From NCBI RefSeq assembly GCF_963678635.1, contig NC_087071.1, positions 18,291,613 through 18,355,612 on the forward strand: a DNA stretch of 64,000 nt. The letters run 5' to 3'. The position numbers and the translations under genes are program-made. Source of the stretch: Symsagittifera roscoffensis (taxonomy: Eukaryota > Xenacoelomorpha > Acoela > Convolutidae). Of this stretch, positions 45,328 to 56,310 are shown one piece after another (the first letter of the stretch is position 1; each line of letters opens with the position of its first letter). The notes under the pieces are model-generated. The model was given only the letters and a program-made list of their open reading frames with translations, searched no databases and had not been told where the DNA came from.

Positions 45328-45923
45328 CATTAGTGGACAAAATCAAGCACAAACTCAAGTTTTTACTCTCTAAAATTCCTGTTTTCGGAGTCCATTTTTG
45401 TCAACATTGAGGGTCAATTTTCAGCAAAAAGTTTACATAGACCGAAATAATCGATCAAAACTACCCTCTGTGAAAATATCCTTATGTGGTTTTGAAGACT
45501 GACCAATAAAGTCCGGGATTGAAAACATCAGATTTCTGCTCTGCACTAAATTTATCAAACCGCGTGAAAATGCGAGAAACAGCCAAACTTAGTAATATTT
45601 TCACACTGATTAATATTTTCAGTCTGTAAAATTTTCACACTGGAAAAAAATTTTAAATCGTAAAAAAACTTTGCTCCGCCTATTCGAGAGAGAATTCACT
45701 TCATTGGAAAATTTAGCACAGATAAGGAAATCTGGAATTTCTAGATTCGGATTTTATTCGTAAGTCTAAGAAACCATTCATTAATAGTTAGATTTGATCA
45801 TTTTCTATTAGTCTATGTACAAACTTTTCTAAAAAGGTACGTGAATTTTGTCCATACGGACTTTGAAAACAGGCTTTTTAGAAAATAAAAACACGAGTTT
45901 GCGCCTAATTTTAATCACTAGCA
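45328..45923. mobile_element. Family D element, second copy in tandem with the first
   Basis: It starts CATTAGTGGACAAAATCAAG and has an inverted right end near CTAATTTTAATCACTAGCA. Long terminal similarity includes CAAACTCAAGTTTTTACTCT on the left and its complement on the right. Only about 18 bases separate it from the previous copy, and a probable host exon begins about 110 bases after it. Confidence 0.75.
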
Positions 45924-46036
45924 TTTTTTTTGAATATTGTTCAAATGTGTTTCAAAAATTGTACTGATTTTTCAACTATAGCATGGGAAAAAACATGCAT
46001 AAATTGTCTTTATGGATTCAATTTTTTTGTTCCTAG

Positions 46037-46286
46037 ACAAAATTTCCTGCTGAGTCGAGCAAGTCTGGCACTTAGTTTTGGTCGGAATGGCTCATTATAC
46101 TCCAAGAATGGACGTGGACTATTTGGAATTACTCCTTTAATGTGGACGAATGCTGGAAATGCAGCTACTTTCCTGGGGCTATCGGATTTGATTCGAGATC
46201 ATTTTTGTTTTGATATTGTGTCATCTAAGTTTGAGGATATGGATACTCCTATCAAAGCAGGAATTGTCCTTGCCCTGCTTCTCGAG
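46037..46286 (+). CDS. Probable internal exon of an unidentified host gene
   Basis: A 250-base open stretch lies between a good acceptor (TTTTTTTGTTCCTAG) and a good donor (CTCGAG followed by GTAATTTT). It starts one base into a codon and ends on a codon border. Residues include SLALSFGRNGSLYSKNGRGL, then LFGITPLMWTNAGNAATFLG, and close with TPIKAGIVLALLLE. Composition is visibly more balanced than the flanks. GRGLFGITP followed by a Trp and a helical stretch is faintly like lysozyme-type or family 19 chitinase-type domains, but the match is too weak to call. The neighbouring exons are not visible; transposons of family D and family A lie on either side. Confidence 0.5.
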
Positions 46287-46341
46287 GTAATTTTGGCCTG
46301 CTAAACAAAACTACACACATCGAAATGTTCTGAAAAACCAA

Positions 46342-49115
46342 CAAAACTGCTCGCATCATGGCAAAGCCCTGAATGTCCCGACTGCTTTTTAAGGTAGATG
46401 CAGCAGTAATAACATGAAAAAACTTAATTGTAAGAAAATAAAAAAAAACTATTTTTTTCAAATTTGAGAATATTTTGTGAAAATCCCACACTCACAGGCC
46501 ATATAAGGTACAAAGTGATAGTTTTTGCTCTTAGTAACATATCACTTATGGCAAATAAGCTTCAATTTGAACGATTTCTCAGACGGATTAAACCTCCGCC
46601 TACCCGTTAAAATCGCGAAATATATCGCGCGTTAATTGTCCCAAAATGGCAAAAATGGCGATCTATAAACCCTCGTAACTTCACGAAAAAAGATCACAGG
46701 TGAATTCTCTTTTAAAATTCAGGACAACATTACTTTTTGAATTATTTTTTTAAAAAATTCCCATCAAAATAGCTTGCTAAAAATTCGAAATTTGTCTGAT
46801 AAAAAGAACCCGAGCACAGATGTTCTGTTGTTCGTTACAAAAGTCGGAACAATAGTTTCATTTTAAATAAAATGTAATACACTTGAGGAGAAAAAACTAA
46901 ACGCAAATTGAAGCTTTTACAAACTAAAAGTTTTTTTTTTTCAAACATCATTTGGAACAACTTTTACTTGGAAATTGATCAATTGATCAAAAGTCTAACA
47001 AACACCGTGGGAAAATGATCTCAGAGACTTCTCAAAAAACCTATCAATTGCTGAATCCAATTATTATGAGTTTATCTGGGTCAGTTTTCACCATCTCGTA
47101 TAAATTTCTCCACGGCAAAAATTGCAAGATTAGTTGACTTTAGCGAAGGTCCGGCTTAACTTTAACACATAAAAATTTCTGGCTCAGAATGTTTCACACA
47201 CCCGAACGCTTTCAGTGAATTTGATATAGAGTTCATGCAGTTGAATAAAAAGCTATTGAAGATATTGAAAGTTGGCATTCTCACCAATAGTTCTTTGAAA
47301 TGAATCTATCAAGAGATCGGCCGTTTTATACGTTCTTTTGCCCAAATTTTGAACAACGTATCCGATCAAACCGTTGTTTTTTGTTGCTATCTAATAAATT
47401 TATTGTTTTTTAAAATTCTCGAAAAAAAAACAGTTTGAAACTTTTTTGGCTCATCAAAGTTTCGCTGTTACGTTTTCATTCTCGTCCACTATATAACACG
47501 CACTGGCGTTTAATGAGAAATTATCAACTCTAAGGCTTACGTATCGACAAAGTTTCAATATTCTGAATTGTCATCACACTTTTTGAATTTGAAATAGATT
47601 TTGAATCCATTACAACCAATTTAAAAAAAAAAACTAATGAAGTTTGATTCATTTCAACTTCAGCATATTGTAGTACAGTGCGTTTTAATCTGTATAAAAT
47701 TTCAGCAATTTATTTGCAAATTTTGATCAAATTTGCAATTTTCAAAACGATACACCTCACCCTTTCAAACCCTGTTCCCTCTCGTATTTTTAAACAACTC
47801 CGACACACACACAAATTTGAAAACGAATTTGGGAGGCGTGAGGAAGTGTTTACAAAAAAATAATTTTTTTCCACGTTGAATAGACATGCCAAAGTTTAAG
47901 TTTATACGCACTTTTTTAAATAGCTTTGAACTGGGCAGATCTCAAAAGTTTCAATCTATGACTTGGTTTAATATGGTCAAAATTGTTTAGGTAAATGTGA
48001 AAGTAGAAAAATGATAGAAGTGTAGAAATGGAAGAAATTCGAAAATGAAAGTTAGAAAAATGAGAACTAAGGAAAAACTAGATAATTCGATTAATCTCAG
48101 TTGAAATGGATGTGAGAAAATAAAACCAATTATTTTCAAGTGGCCATGTCTTTTAAATTTTATGGAGTAGTTTTCGCTTTAAAACTTTCGATGAACAGAA
48201 ATTTTTTCTTCGAGAATTATCACCTCATACAGCCATATTTAAAAAAAAAACCATTAGCATGCCTCAATTAAAAATAGAAGAATTGCAAAATCCATCGCGT
48301 GGTTTTTGTCCTAAATTCGTCCAATTGGCAGCCTTTAAACACTCCCATCTGTACGAAAAAAGGTCACTGGTCAAACATTTTTCTATATTAAAGATGCATT
48401 TTTCTATATTAAAGAATTTTTTTTGGATGATATAATCAAATCCGTCAAAAATGGCTAGCTCAAAAATCAAAATATGTTTGGACAAAAGAAACCACCGCGA
48501 GCACATTGCTTCCATCACACTCTTCGAAAATTGGAACAAAAAACAATTTGTCTATAGATAAATTATCATCAACCTATACAATGTAATATTGTCAGCTGGT
48601 TTTTCCCTATCTCATAAAAAAAATTCACTCCAGAGATTTTTTCTTTTTCATACTTCAAAAAAATATTAAAAAACTTTGTTGCAAGTGTTTCTAATTGCAA
48701 AGATAGTTTTAATGTTCCATTTTTAAAAAAATTGACAGAAAAATTTCCGATGGTTTTTTCCCCGACTTATTTTGACTTCTAAGTGGCCATTTTTGAACGG
48801 ATTTTTTTTTCAACTGAGAAAGCCAGTGAGTCTTGAGCTCAAACGTGAAACATTGTTTTCGAAAATTTTTTTTAAATGCCACGTTGGCTATTTTGTGACA
48901 ATTAATGAGCAAGATAGCTTTTAACGCACAAGGGCTATCTCTAATCTGCTCATAAGTTATTCCAAAATGAATTCAGACAAAATATTTGCTTTTTTTAGGT
49001 TATCAGTTTTTTAATCAATTGTTTGTTATTTTTTATGATCTTTTGATGCTTTTTGCTTTCGAAGACGTTGGAGGGCAATCAGAACAGTCAGGGCTTCGCC
49101 CTGATACGAAAAATC
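46342..49115. mobile_element. Family A element, possible 2.8-kb copy
   Basis: The left end is CAAAACTGCTCGCATCATGG, then GCAGTAATAACATGAAAAA, CGCGAAATATATCGCGCG, and GTCCCAAAATGGC. A degenerate right end at about 49083-49115 has CAGTCAGGGCTTCGCCCTG followed by ATACGA. Interior words recur near 48300-48540 (GTCAAAAATGGCTAGC, GGAACAAAAAAC). No transposase frame is seen. It contains a nested family D copy at 46880-47492. Pairing of these two ends is an inference. Confidence 0.55.
46880..47492. mobile_element. Family D element nested in family A
   Basis: TA precedes CACTTGAGGAGAAAAAACTA, followed by AACGCAAATTGAAGCTTTTA. An inverted end with TCTCGTCCACTA followed by TA lies at about 47480-47494. 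The interior was not checked in detail against other copies. Confidence 0.5.
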
Positions 49116-49229
49116 ACTTTTTGTTGTTCTAAATGCAGATTGTTTTGTTCATAACTACATTAGTAAGTGTAATATCCTTTTGATGGCCCAAGAAAAAATA
49201 GGACTGATATAGTCTTTTCGTGTAACAGT

Positions 49230-49480
49230 TTTTGTTTCTAAACACCCGCTGCTGTAAAAAAAACAGCAGAAGCTTGAGCCAACCAAAAATTCACGGATAA
49301 AAAAAAACCTGCCGAAACTTACATCCTGTGGATGAAATTTGCGTAACTTTTATTACTGTTACAGAAATGTTACACAGTTTTTAGATAACACATACGTAAT
49401 TTCAGCTGTTTGATATTTCGGCTGGTTTATATTTCTGCTGGTTTTTATATCCACACACCTTCTACTTACTTTAGGCCGGA
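49230..49480 (-). repeat. Dispersed repeat, second copy
   Basis: On the minus strand it reads AAAACCAGCAGAAATATAAA, CCAGCCGAAAT, then TGTAACAG, in the order seen at 8337-8500. This copy also has a CTGCTGT...ACAGCAG hairpin near its edge (about 49248-49270). Confidence 0.6.
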
Positions 49481-50132
49481 TAAATTCCAGAGTCCAATAA
49501 AGATATTTAGTCTTATTCTTAGTTCCTTAGGCTTATTTCCTTAGGCTCGGTAGAACTAGATATAAACTGGTTCAGAAAAAACTCATGAAAACAACCTTTT
49601 AAAACTGACACTGTATTATCTGAAACGTTTAAGCAATGATTTGAAAAAAAAAAAAATGAAATATGGCGTGTCTTCTGTACTTTGTGGAGCTACCGTCTAG
49701 TCTAGTTATGCGTTTAATATTTAGGACTGATATTTGTCTTTTTTATGACGTTTCGGACAAAAAAACTTCATGTTTTTGCGAGCTAATACTGGATTAAAAA
49801 TTCAATGTAAGTCAACCGAAAGTCTTGTGTGAAAACAGCTGCAACTAATGAAAGCAACTTGAATATTTTGTTCTTCTCAATGATTTCATATTTTGTTGAG
49901 CTAGTGAAAATTATTTCAGAGACGAGACGTCATACCCTACCGATACCAACTTGTAGTGAGTATGATTGTCTTATGAAAACATTGCTGACGAAACAAACTA
50001 TAAGATAATCAGTATTGTTGATAATAGTCATAATAATGAAAAAACTATAGTCATAATGATAAACATAGCCTTAAAGAAATGTTTTCAGTCACTGGTGACA
50101 AAAAATACTAGTCACAGAATTCTCAAATTACA

Positions 50133-50330
50133 TTACCAGGGCAAACTGCGCTTTGGATAGGCGCGCACTTTGAAGTTTGCAGATCTCTGGAATCCAGAGA
50201 AAAAAGTTTAAACATGTCAACATTTAATCGGAACGATCAATGAAAAAAAAAAGAACAAAAGAAGAACATAGAGAGCGTCATAGCTGCGAAATCCGTTAAC
50301 AATTCAACGAAAAAAACACAGTTTGATCCC
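50133..50330. mobile_element. Family B element, about 198 bases, diverged
   Basis: TTACCAGGGCAAACTGCGC at the left, ACACAGTTTGATCCC at the right, and the shared interior GGATAGGCGCGCACTTTG, CTGGAATCCAGAG, AGAACAAAAGAAGAACA and GAGAGCGTC. It has the same length as the 19435-19632 copy. The right tip is disturbed by a run of C. Confidence 0.75.
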
Positions 50331-50927
50331 CCCCCCCCCAAGCCATAAATCATTTAATAAGTAGCAAGAAAATCGATGACAGGTTTACTTCCATGCATGA
50401 GAATTGTATGATTAGCAGTCTTTCATAAGGAAATTTTACGATCATAAAGGCTCAATGTATGACTATTTAGATAAATAATCTTTTGTATCGATTCGAACTT
50501 TGCATTTTTTTCTGGAACCAAATATCGAAACATATCTGTGAGGACAACAACCGATAAGTAAATTGGCATTAAATTCATCGATAGTTTGCTATCAATTCAT
50601 AGATAGTTTGCAGCCTCGCTATCAACATTTTGTACATGGCCAGTAAACTTCTCCTCTGAAAAACTTCATGGTTAGAGTTACTGGCATTGCGTTTTGACAT
50701 ATTCTTTTGGAAAATTGATCAATTTACACAAAATTCTGAAATTTACACAAAACACTTATTGTGATTTAAGGTTCTTTCGCATACAACTGATTCTGGATGA
50801 TGATACATAGTAGAGTTTTCCAATCCAATATATGTTCATACAATTGCATATGAAAAATGCTAAGCTTTCAATTCTTATACACAATCATCTTCTTTATAAT
50901 TAATTTTTTCAATTGACTGTCAAATAA

Positions 50928-51534
50928 ATGTCGAGATTCTCCTCATCAAGAAAGGTAAGTTTATGTTTGACTCAGAATTCGTTGCTGATATTTGATTCAA
51001 ATACATCTTGACAACTGCAAATATATTTTTTTAGACGTACCTTCAAGCGTAGTCAATACGACAGAGATATATTCTCAAGCGCGAAAGACCAAAAAACCTC
51101 AGCCAGTCAAATCTCATTAAACTGACTTGCGCTGACTGATTTAATCCTTCTTTCATACTTTTTAAAAAACAAAATACCTAAATAAACTTACCTGATCAAC
51201 CTAAAGCATTATAAAAAAATTTATATGTTTCACTTGTGTTTAGGAACAAGCAAAAGTTGCAGCTGAAATGTATGGCCTAGAAAATAAGTGAGTAAATTCT
51301 AAGACGAGTATGAAATAATTCTTTTAAAAATAATATATTGAGTTCAAGAAAAAGTAAAATAAAAACGTCAATTTAAGCTCTCAATTCTTTTATTTGCAAA
51401 TTCAGCTATTTAATGCGTAAACCTTAAACTCAGTTAGTTTATGCCGAAAAACATTCGAAAAAAAAATTAACAGAGAAATTGACGAGCTCGCTGAATTAAT
51501 CACTAACATCAAACGGCCTATATTTAAAATTTAA
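50928..51534 (+). CDS. Small three-exon gene (or start of one), truncated in transposon sequence
   Basis: Exon 1 is 50928-50954 (ATG, 9 codons, MSRFSSSRK) followed by a strong donor GTAAGTTT. Exon 2 is 51244-51287 (44 bases, EQAKVAAEMYGLEN) between a TGTTTAG acceptor and a GTGAGTAA donor. Exon 3 starts at 51474 after TTAACAG. The phases fit exactly: 0, then two bases carried over. The product would be about 43 residues, mostly helical, with KEIDELAELITNI in an amphipathic pattern, ending IFKI and TAA at 51532-51534. The last codons overlap a family A transposon end, so the original C-terminus was probably longer. I recognise no family. It could also be the 5' part of a larger gene. Confidence 0.45.
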
Positions 51535-51586
51535 TTTTAGTAGGCCGTTTATTTTAGTAGGCTTCGCCCTGATACCAGCAGTCTTG
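51500..51586. mobile_element. Family A right end
   Basis: GCTTCGCCCTGATACCAGCA and GTCTTG form the right terminal repeat of family A. Just before it, AAACGGCCTA and TAGGCCGTTT form a short inverted repeat (51512-51521 and 51541-51550). The partner left end is not identified. Confidence 0.65.
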
Positions 51587-51758
51587 TTTCGGCCCTATCT
51601 GGCCAATAAAGGATCACTTGATATCCCGCACGAGGTTTTTGCTTGATGTCCCTTGAAGACTGTAATTATTATCTATGATTGTCGCAAACTCACACCATAA
51701 AGTCTGTTTATAGTCTCATTATTCAGTTACTTTCTTTAAAAACAACCGATATAATCAA

Positions 51759-52215
51759 CAAGACTGCTCGTATCAAGGCGGAGCCCTGAATGTTCTGACG
51801 GCCGTTTAATGTTTATGAAGCAGTAATAACATTTAAGAAAAGAAATGAAATAAAACACAATAAAAAAAATTTTTCCCCCACACGCCATATTAAGTACAAA
51901 AGGATAGATTTTTCTCCTCGTAACAAATCAGTTATGGCAGATAAGTTTCTTTTACCCAACTTGGAACGATTTCGTTGACGGATTAACTCTCCGCTTACGC
52001 GTTTAAATCACTGTAATTTTACGAAAAAAAGTCACAGAAGAAATATCTTTTCAAATTTAAGCTCAAGACAACAATATTTTTCGAATGATATGAAAAAATT
52101 CCGTCAAAAATGGCCAGTTAAAAAGTCGAAATTTGTTTGAAGAAAAAAAAACCCACCCCAAGCACAAAAGTTCCGTTACTTTCGTATCAAAATTCGGAAC
52201 AATAACAGTCCATTT
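51759..52215 (+). mobile_element. Family A left part
   Basis: CAAGACTGCTCGTATCAAGG, GCAGTAATAACATTTAAG, ACACGCCATATTAAGTAC, then TTGGAACGATTTCG and CGTCAAAAATGGCCAG, in the order of the other copies. The CGCGAAATATATCGCG block is lost by a deletion near 52010. The right end is not seen. Confidence 0.72.
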
Positions 52216-52378
52216 TAAAACCACATCATTGAGTATAAAGCATTATAGCCTCCCTAATTTACTTTCAATAAGATACAATAACCTTGCATTACTCGCGGAA
52301 TACCCGAAATTTACCTAAAACTGTTAACGTGCGTTTAATCGTATGCATTTACCCGATCAACCACGCCCTTTTCTTTAG

Positions 52379-52599
52379 TTTTGAGGGATGAAAATTATAA
52401 ATTAGACCCGAGATGTTATGTGAAAATCAGGGAAAATAAAAGTATTTATATGAAAGTTAACAGTGAGCACCTTTATATCAGGTTTTTCACAGACCTGCTC
52501 AACATCTGTGTCATGTCATTTTTACGCATGGGAAAGGCTGCTTCAGACCTGAATCAGTTCTCTCCTTTTTGCATGCTTTCAGTTCTTATTTCAACATAG
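52379..52599 (+). CDS. Weak exon candidate
   Basis: After a pyrimidine-rich acceptor (CCTTTTCTTTAG, ending 52378) a frame stays open for 72 codons, with RDENYKLDPRCYVKIRENKS and MKVNSEHLYIRFFTDLL. It looks more protein-like than the surrounding chance frames. There is a CAG/GTTTTT possible donor at about 52479. No family recognised. It could be a chance frame. Confidence 0.28.
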
Positions 52600-52670
52600 C
52601 AATTTCTGAGTTGAGTTGTCAGTGAAACTGATTTGAAAGCGAGAGTGCAGGAAATTGTGTAATAGATGTA

Positions 52671-53349
52671 CGGTGCTGATTTAAATTATCCGGACAAAAA
52701 GAACAAAACTTGAAATTTCAAGCACGTTTTTCTCAATTTGGAATAAGATTAGACAAAAAATGAAGATCACAAAAGTTGCTTAGAATTTCATCAGAATTAA
52801 TATGGTGCAAATTTTTCTCCAAAAACAAAACTTTACACGAAAAATGGGTCATTTTGGCTTTTTATAGATTATCAAAAATTACGCTGAAAATATTTTGTTA
52901 ATTGATGAGAAATATATATCACAAGAAGCCTCGTATACAGTCCAACAAAAATCTAGAAGTGTTAAATCTCCAAAAACCTGTGTAAGAGAAAGTATTTTTG
53001 CTTGATAGTCAAAAAACGTGTATTTTACGATATAAAACCCAAAAGTTTTGCTTGAAAACAAAATTTAAACAAATTATTCTGGGTCAGAGGCAGTGATGTA
53101 TATTTTTGATCAATTAACGAAGTAGTTTCAGCGTAATTTTTGATTCATTGAAAAAAGCCAAAATGACCCATTTTTGGGATAAATTTTGGTTGAGAATTTT
53201 CATAGAAAAAATTGCACTGTAATAATTCTGATGAAATTCAAAGTAACTTTTTTTTTTTTTTTTTTGTCCAATCTTAACTCAAATTGAGAAAAACGCGTTT
53301 GAAAATTCAGGTTTTGTTTGTTTTGTCTGGATAATTTAAATCAGCACTG
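52671..53349. mobile_element. Tc1/mariner-like fold-back element, second copy
   Basis: It starts CGGTGCTGATTTAAATTATC after a TA and ends GATAATTTAAATCAGCACTG. The two halves are inverted copies, with AAAATGGGTCATTTTGGCTT near 52840 and the complement near 53160. The family is the same as 17736-18464. The right flank lacks the TA, so one border has changed. Confidence 0.82.
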
Positions 53350-53476
53350 TTTCAAAATGAAAGAATTGCGTGCGCAATTTCCAATTCTTGTGTTTGCAAA
53401 ACGCTAATCAAAAGTGTTTATTCTAAATCACTTCAGCAATCAATTTGTGAGTCAGATCTGATCACATGACCCACAG

Positions 53477-53556
53477 ATCTGTTCTTGTGTGTGCCACCAT
53501 TTGTCACGTATGATGCAGATCTGGTCATAAGGAACCCAGATCTGTCCAGAAATGAG
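53477..53556 (+). CDS. Weak exon candidate
   Basis: An open stretch between a CCCACAG acceptor and AATGAG/GTGAATAT donor reads CVPPFVTYDADLVIRNPDLS. The word CAGATCTG recurs four times in and just before it (about 53453-53545), which is unusual. Without neighbouring exons this stays a guess. Confidence 0.22.
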
Positions 53557-53728
53557 GTGAATATAATTAATTTCACACTTGCGTGCTCGTCGCATTTGTG
53601 GGCAGAACTGATTTACATTAAGAGCTGTAATTTGGATGAGCAGGCCTGGAATTATATTATTCTTAAAAACCTAATTAAACTTATATTAAACTTAAAAACC
53701 GATGTGAACAGAAGAACTGAAAACAAGA

Positions 53729-54925
53729 CAAGACTGCTCGTATCAGGGCGAAGCCCTGAAAGTTCCGACTGACTTTTAACGTTTATGGAGCAGTAATAAC
53801 TTAAACAACATAAAAAAATTAAACGAAAAAAAATTAAATGAAAAACTTTTTTTTTCAGAAATTTGAAAATGTTTCTATAAAAATCATCCCCCACACGCCA
53901 TATAAATAATAAAACAATAGTTTTTCCTCCTTGTAACAAATCATTTATTACAAATAAGCTTCTTTCAACTAATTTGGAACGATTTCTAAGACGGATTAAA
54001 TCTCCGCTTACGCGTTAATAGCTCGAAATATATCCTGTTAATTATCCCAAATTGGCCAAAATGGCAACCTCTAAATCCACATAACTTAAGGAAAAATGAT
54101 CATAGGGGAACGAGAAATAGATATCTTCAATGGTTTGTAAAACAGTTCGTTGAAACTTTTATTTTGGTCGGCAAAAATTGACTGAATAAAAAACAATACA
54201 GAACATGCGTGCTCCATTTTTTTGAAATTCGAACAAAAGGTTGTTGTCTGTTCAAAAAAAGTTTGTTTATATTCAAGTTTTGATCAATGTTAAAGAAAGT
54301 TTGTTGAGACTGACAACGAAAGTTTAGAATGATTGCTTATTATCAATAATTGCAAATAATTGCTTACTATCAATAATTGCTGGATATTATTGAACTCCTG
54401 CTGTAACTTCAATTTAAAGCTCTAGTATCTTATTTTTGTTCCGACTTCCGAAGAAGGTGTCAGAATATTTGTGCTCTGTTTGGTTTTTTCTCCAGATAAG
54501 TTTTAACTTTTTAACAAGCCATTTTTGACAAAATTTTTAAATATATCATTCAAAAGGTTTTGTTGCTTTGAGCTCAAACTTAGACAAAACTTTTGCCTGT
54601 TCTCTGTGTTCGGAAAACTATGGAACTTTAATGACTGCCATTTTGGCCAATCTGGGACAAACAGCGAGTGATATATTTTGCGCTGTTAACGCGTAAGCGG
54701 AGAAATAATTTGTCTTTTAAATCTTTTTAATTTGGTTGAAACAGGCTTTTTGCCATCATTGCTTAGTTTCCATGAGCAAAATCTAACGCTACGTACTTTA
54801 TATGACTGGTGGGGGATGGATTTAAAAGAAAAATTTCATCAGTTTTTAAAAAAGCCATCACTGCTCTATAGGCATTAAAAGGCACTCGGAACAGTCAGGG
54901 CTTCGTTCTGATACGAGCAGTCTTG
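53729..54925. mobile_element. Family A element, complete, about 1.2 kb
   Basis: CAAGACTGCTCGTATCAGGG at the left and the inverted GATACGAGCAGTCTTG at the right. The inverted similarity extends well inward: GCAGTAATAAC, CACACGCCATATAAATAA, TTGGAACGATTTC, CGCTTACGCGTTAAT and CCCAAATTGGCCAAAATGG each have complements on the right side between 54600 and 54860. The tip contains CAGGGCGAAGCCCTG, which can form its own hairpin. No transposase is encoded. This copy defines the family best. Confidence 0.88.
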
Positions 54926-56029
54926 TTTGATTTTGAATGTCACAGAAAAAGTTTTGAAAGCGGCTGCTGTATGTGTCAAAGCTAGAAAAAAAATTATTTC
55001 ATTATTAACCAACAGTAACATTTCCCATGGTATAAAAACTAACTCAAAAATGAAACTCTCATGAGTGGATCAAATAGTCTCAAATAAAACAAAAGAAGTG
55101 AGTTATTTGAACTTTTGATACTTGAATGTCCTATAAATGTCAGTTAACAGCCAATTTTGCTGAAATTTTTTCATGACACTGATTTTATTTCAGAAAATTA
55201 GACGAAGTCTAAACAAAATAATAAAGTGTTAAAAAATATTTTTTTTGACTTAAAAAATTCGCATAAAAATCTAAGTGAAATATATTATAAAAATTAGTCG
55301 AAGCTCCATTTGATTTTGCAGAGCTAGCCAAAACCTTTCCGGCAACTTTTTTGCAAGAGACTCATTGTGAAGAGTGATGAACACAGTGAGTACTTTTTAT
55401 AAAGGTCTTATTAATTTTTTTGTGTTGTTTACAGAAAAAACAATTAAAATTTGTTCATGCTAAGTTTTGATTTTTCCGCAGTTTGAAATTAGATTTCTTT
55501 TCAAATTCAGTAGATTTTCATTGTTAAAAAGAAGGCAATTTCTACTATCGAACAGCAAAAGTGTAAAGTCCACGAAAAACGTGGTCAACTTCTAATTTCG
55601 AAAATATTTATCAGATTTTCCAGCGAAATAAAAGTTTGCCTACTGATTCAGTTTTGTCAGATTGAGTTAAGTTTAACAAAAAACGTCCGCCAAAATTTGT
55701 TCTTCAATTTCAAATAGCCATCTATTTTTTTCTTCAAAACTCAAAAAGTGAAGGTTTTCGAAAAAAAAACAGATCAGTTTGTTTTCATTTTCCTTGCGTT
55801 CATTACTCTTTTCCATGTCAGTTGGCTATGTTATCAATTTCTGCAATACTGGATTTTTGCTGATAACAATTTTTGATTCTCATGTTTTGTCTGTGATAAT
55901 CACGATTCTTTGAGATTTGAGATTTGAGATATTTATTCACACCTTGACACTAAGCGGATTGAGAAGATCCATATACGGGCTTGTGCATATTTTGACTTAA
56001 AAATTCACTTAGTTAAATCGCTGGCGTTG
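54926..56029. other. Mostly intergenic, with one possible leader exon
   Basis: 55321-55386 lies between a TTGATTTTGCAG acceptor and a GTGAGTAC donor. It is closed in all frames except that it ends ATGAACACA directly before the donor, so it could be a leader exon with the start codon of the downstream VWA gene (the phase fits 57493). This is speculative. 55430-55870 resembles 60930-61560 and 61980-62200 (a loose dispersed repeat). Confidence 0.3.
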
Positions 56030-56310
56030 TTAAAATTTCCGCCGCGACATTTTTTTGACCGCCGCGACTAACTATTCGACCGTTGCGACTAATTTTTTGA
56101 CCACCGCGACTAATTTTTTGATTTTTCGAACGTCGCGACTAATGTTTCGACCGATAAGACTACCTTTCTTTCGTTCGCGCCGTTCGCGGATACATTGTAT
56201 TGGTCCGCAAAATCTGAAAATACCAAATTTTGGCCGCGGCGGTCTGAAAAAATCCAATTTTGGTTGCGACAAACTGGAAATACCAAAACTTGGTTGTGAC
56301 CGTCTGATCT
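56030..56310 (+). repeat. Imperfect short-period repeat with CCGCGACTAATTTTTTGA units
   Basis: CGCGACTAA with TTTTTTGA or a variant recurs five times at 56040-56165, then AATACCAAATTTTGG, AATCCAATTTTGG and AATACCAAAACTTGG follow with GCGAC words in the complementary sense. The result is open on both strands, so the frames 56055-56327 (plus) and 56072-56322 (minus) are probably artefacts. Confidence 0.65.
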
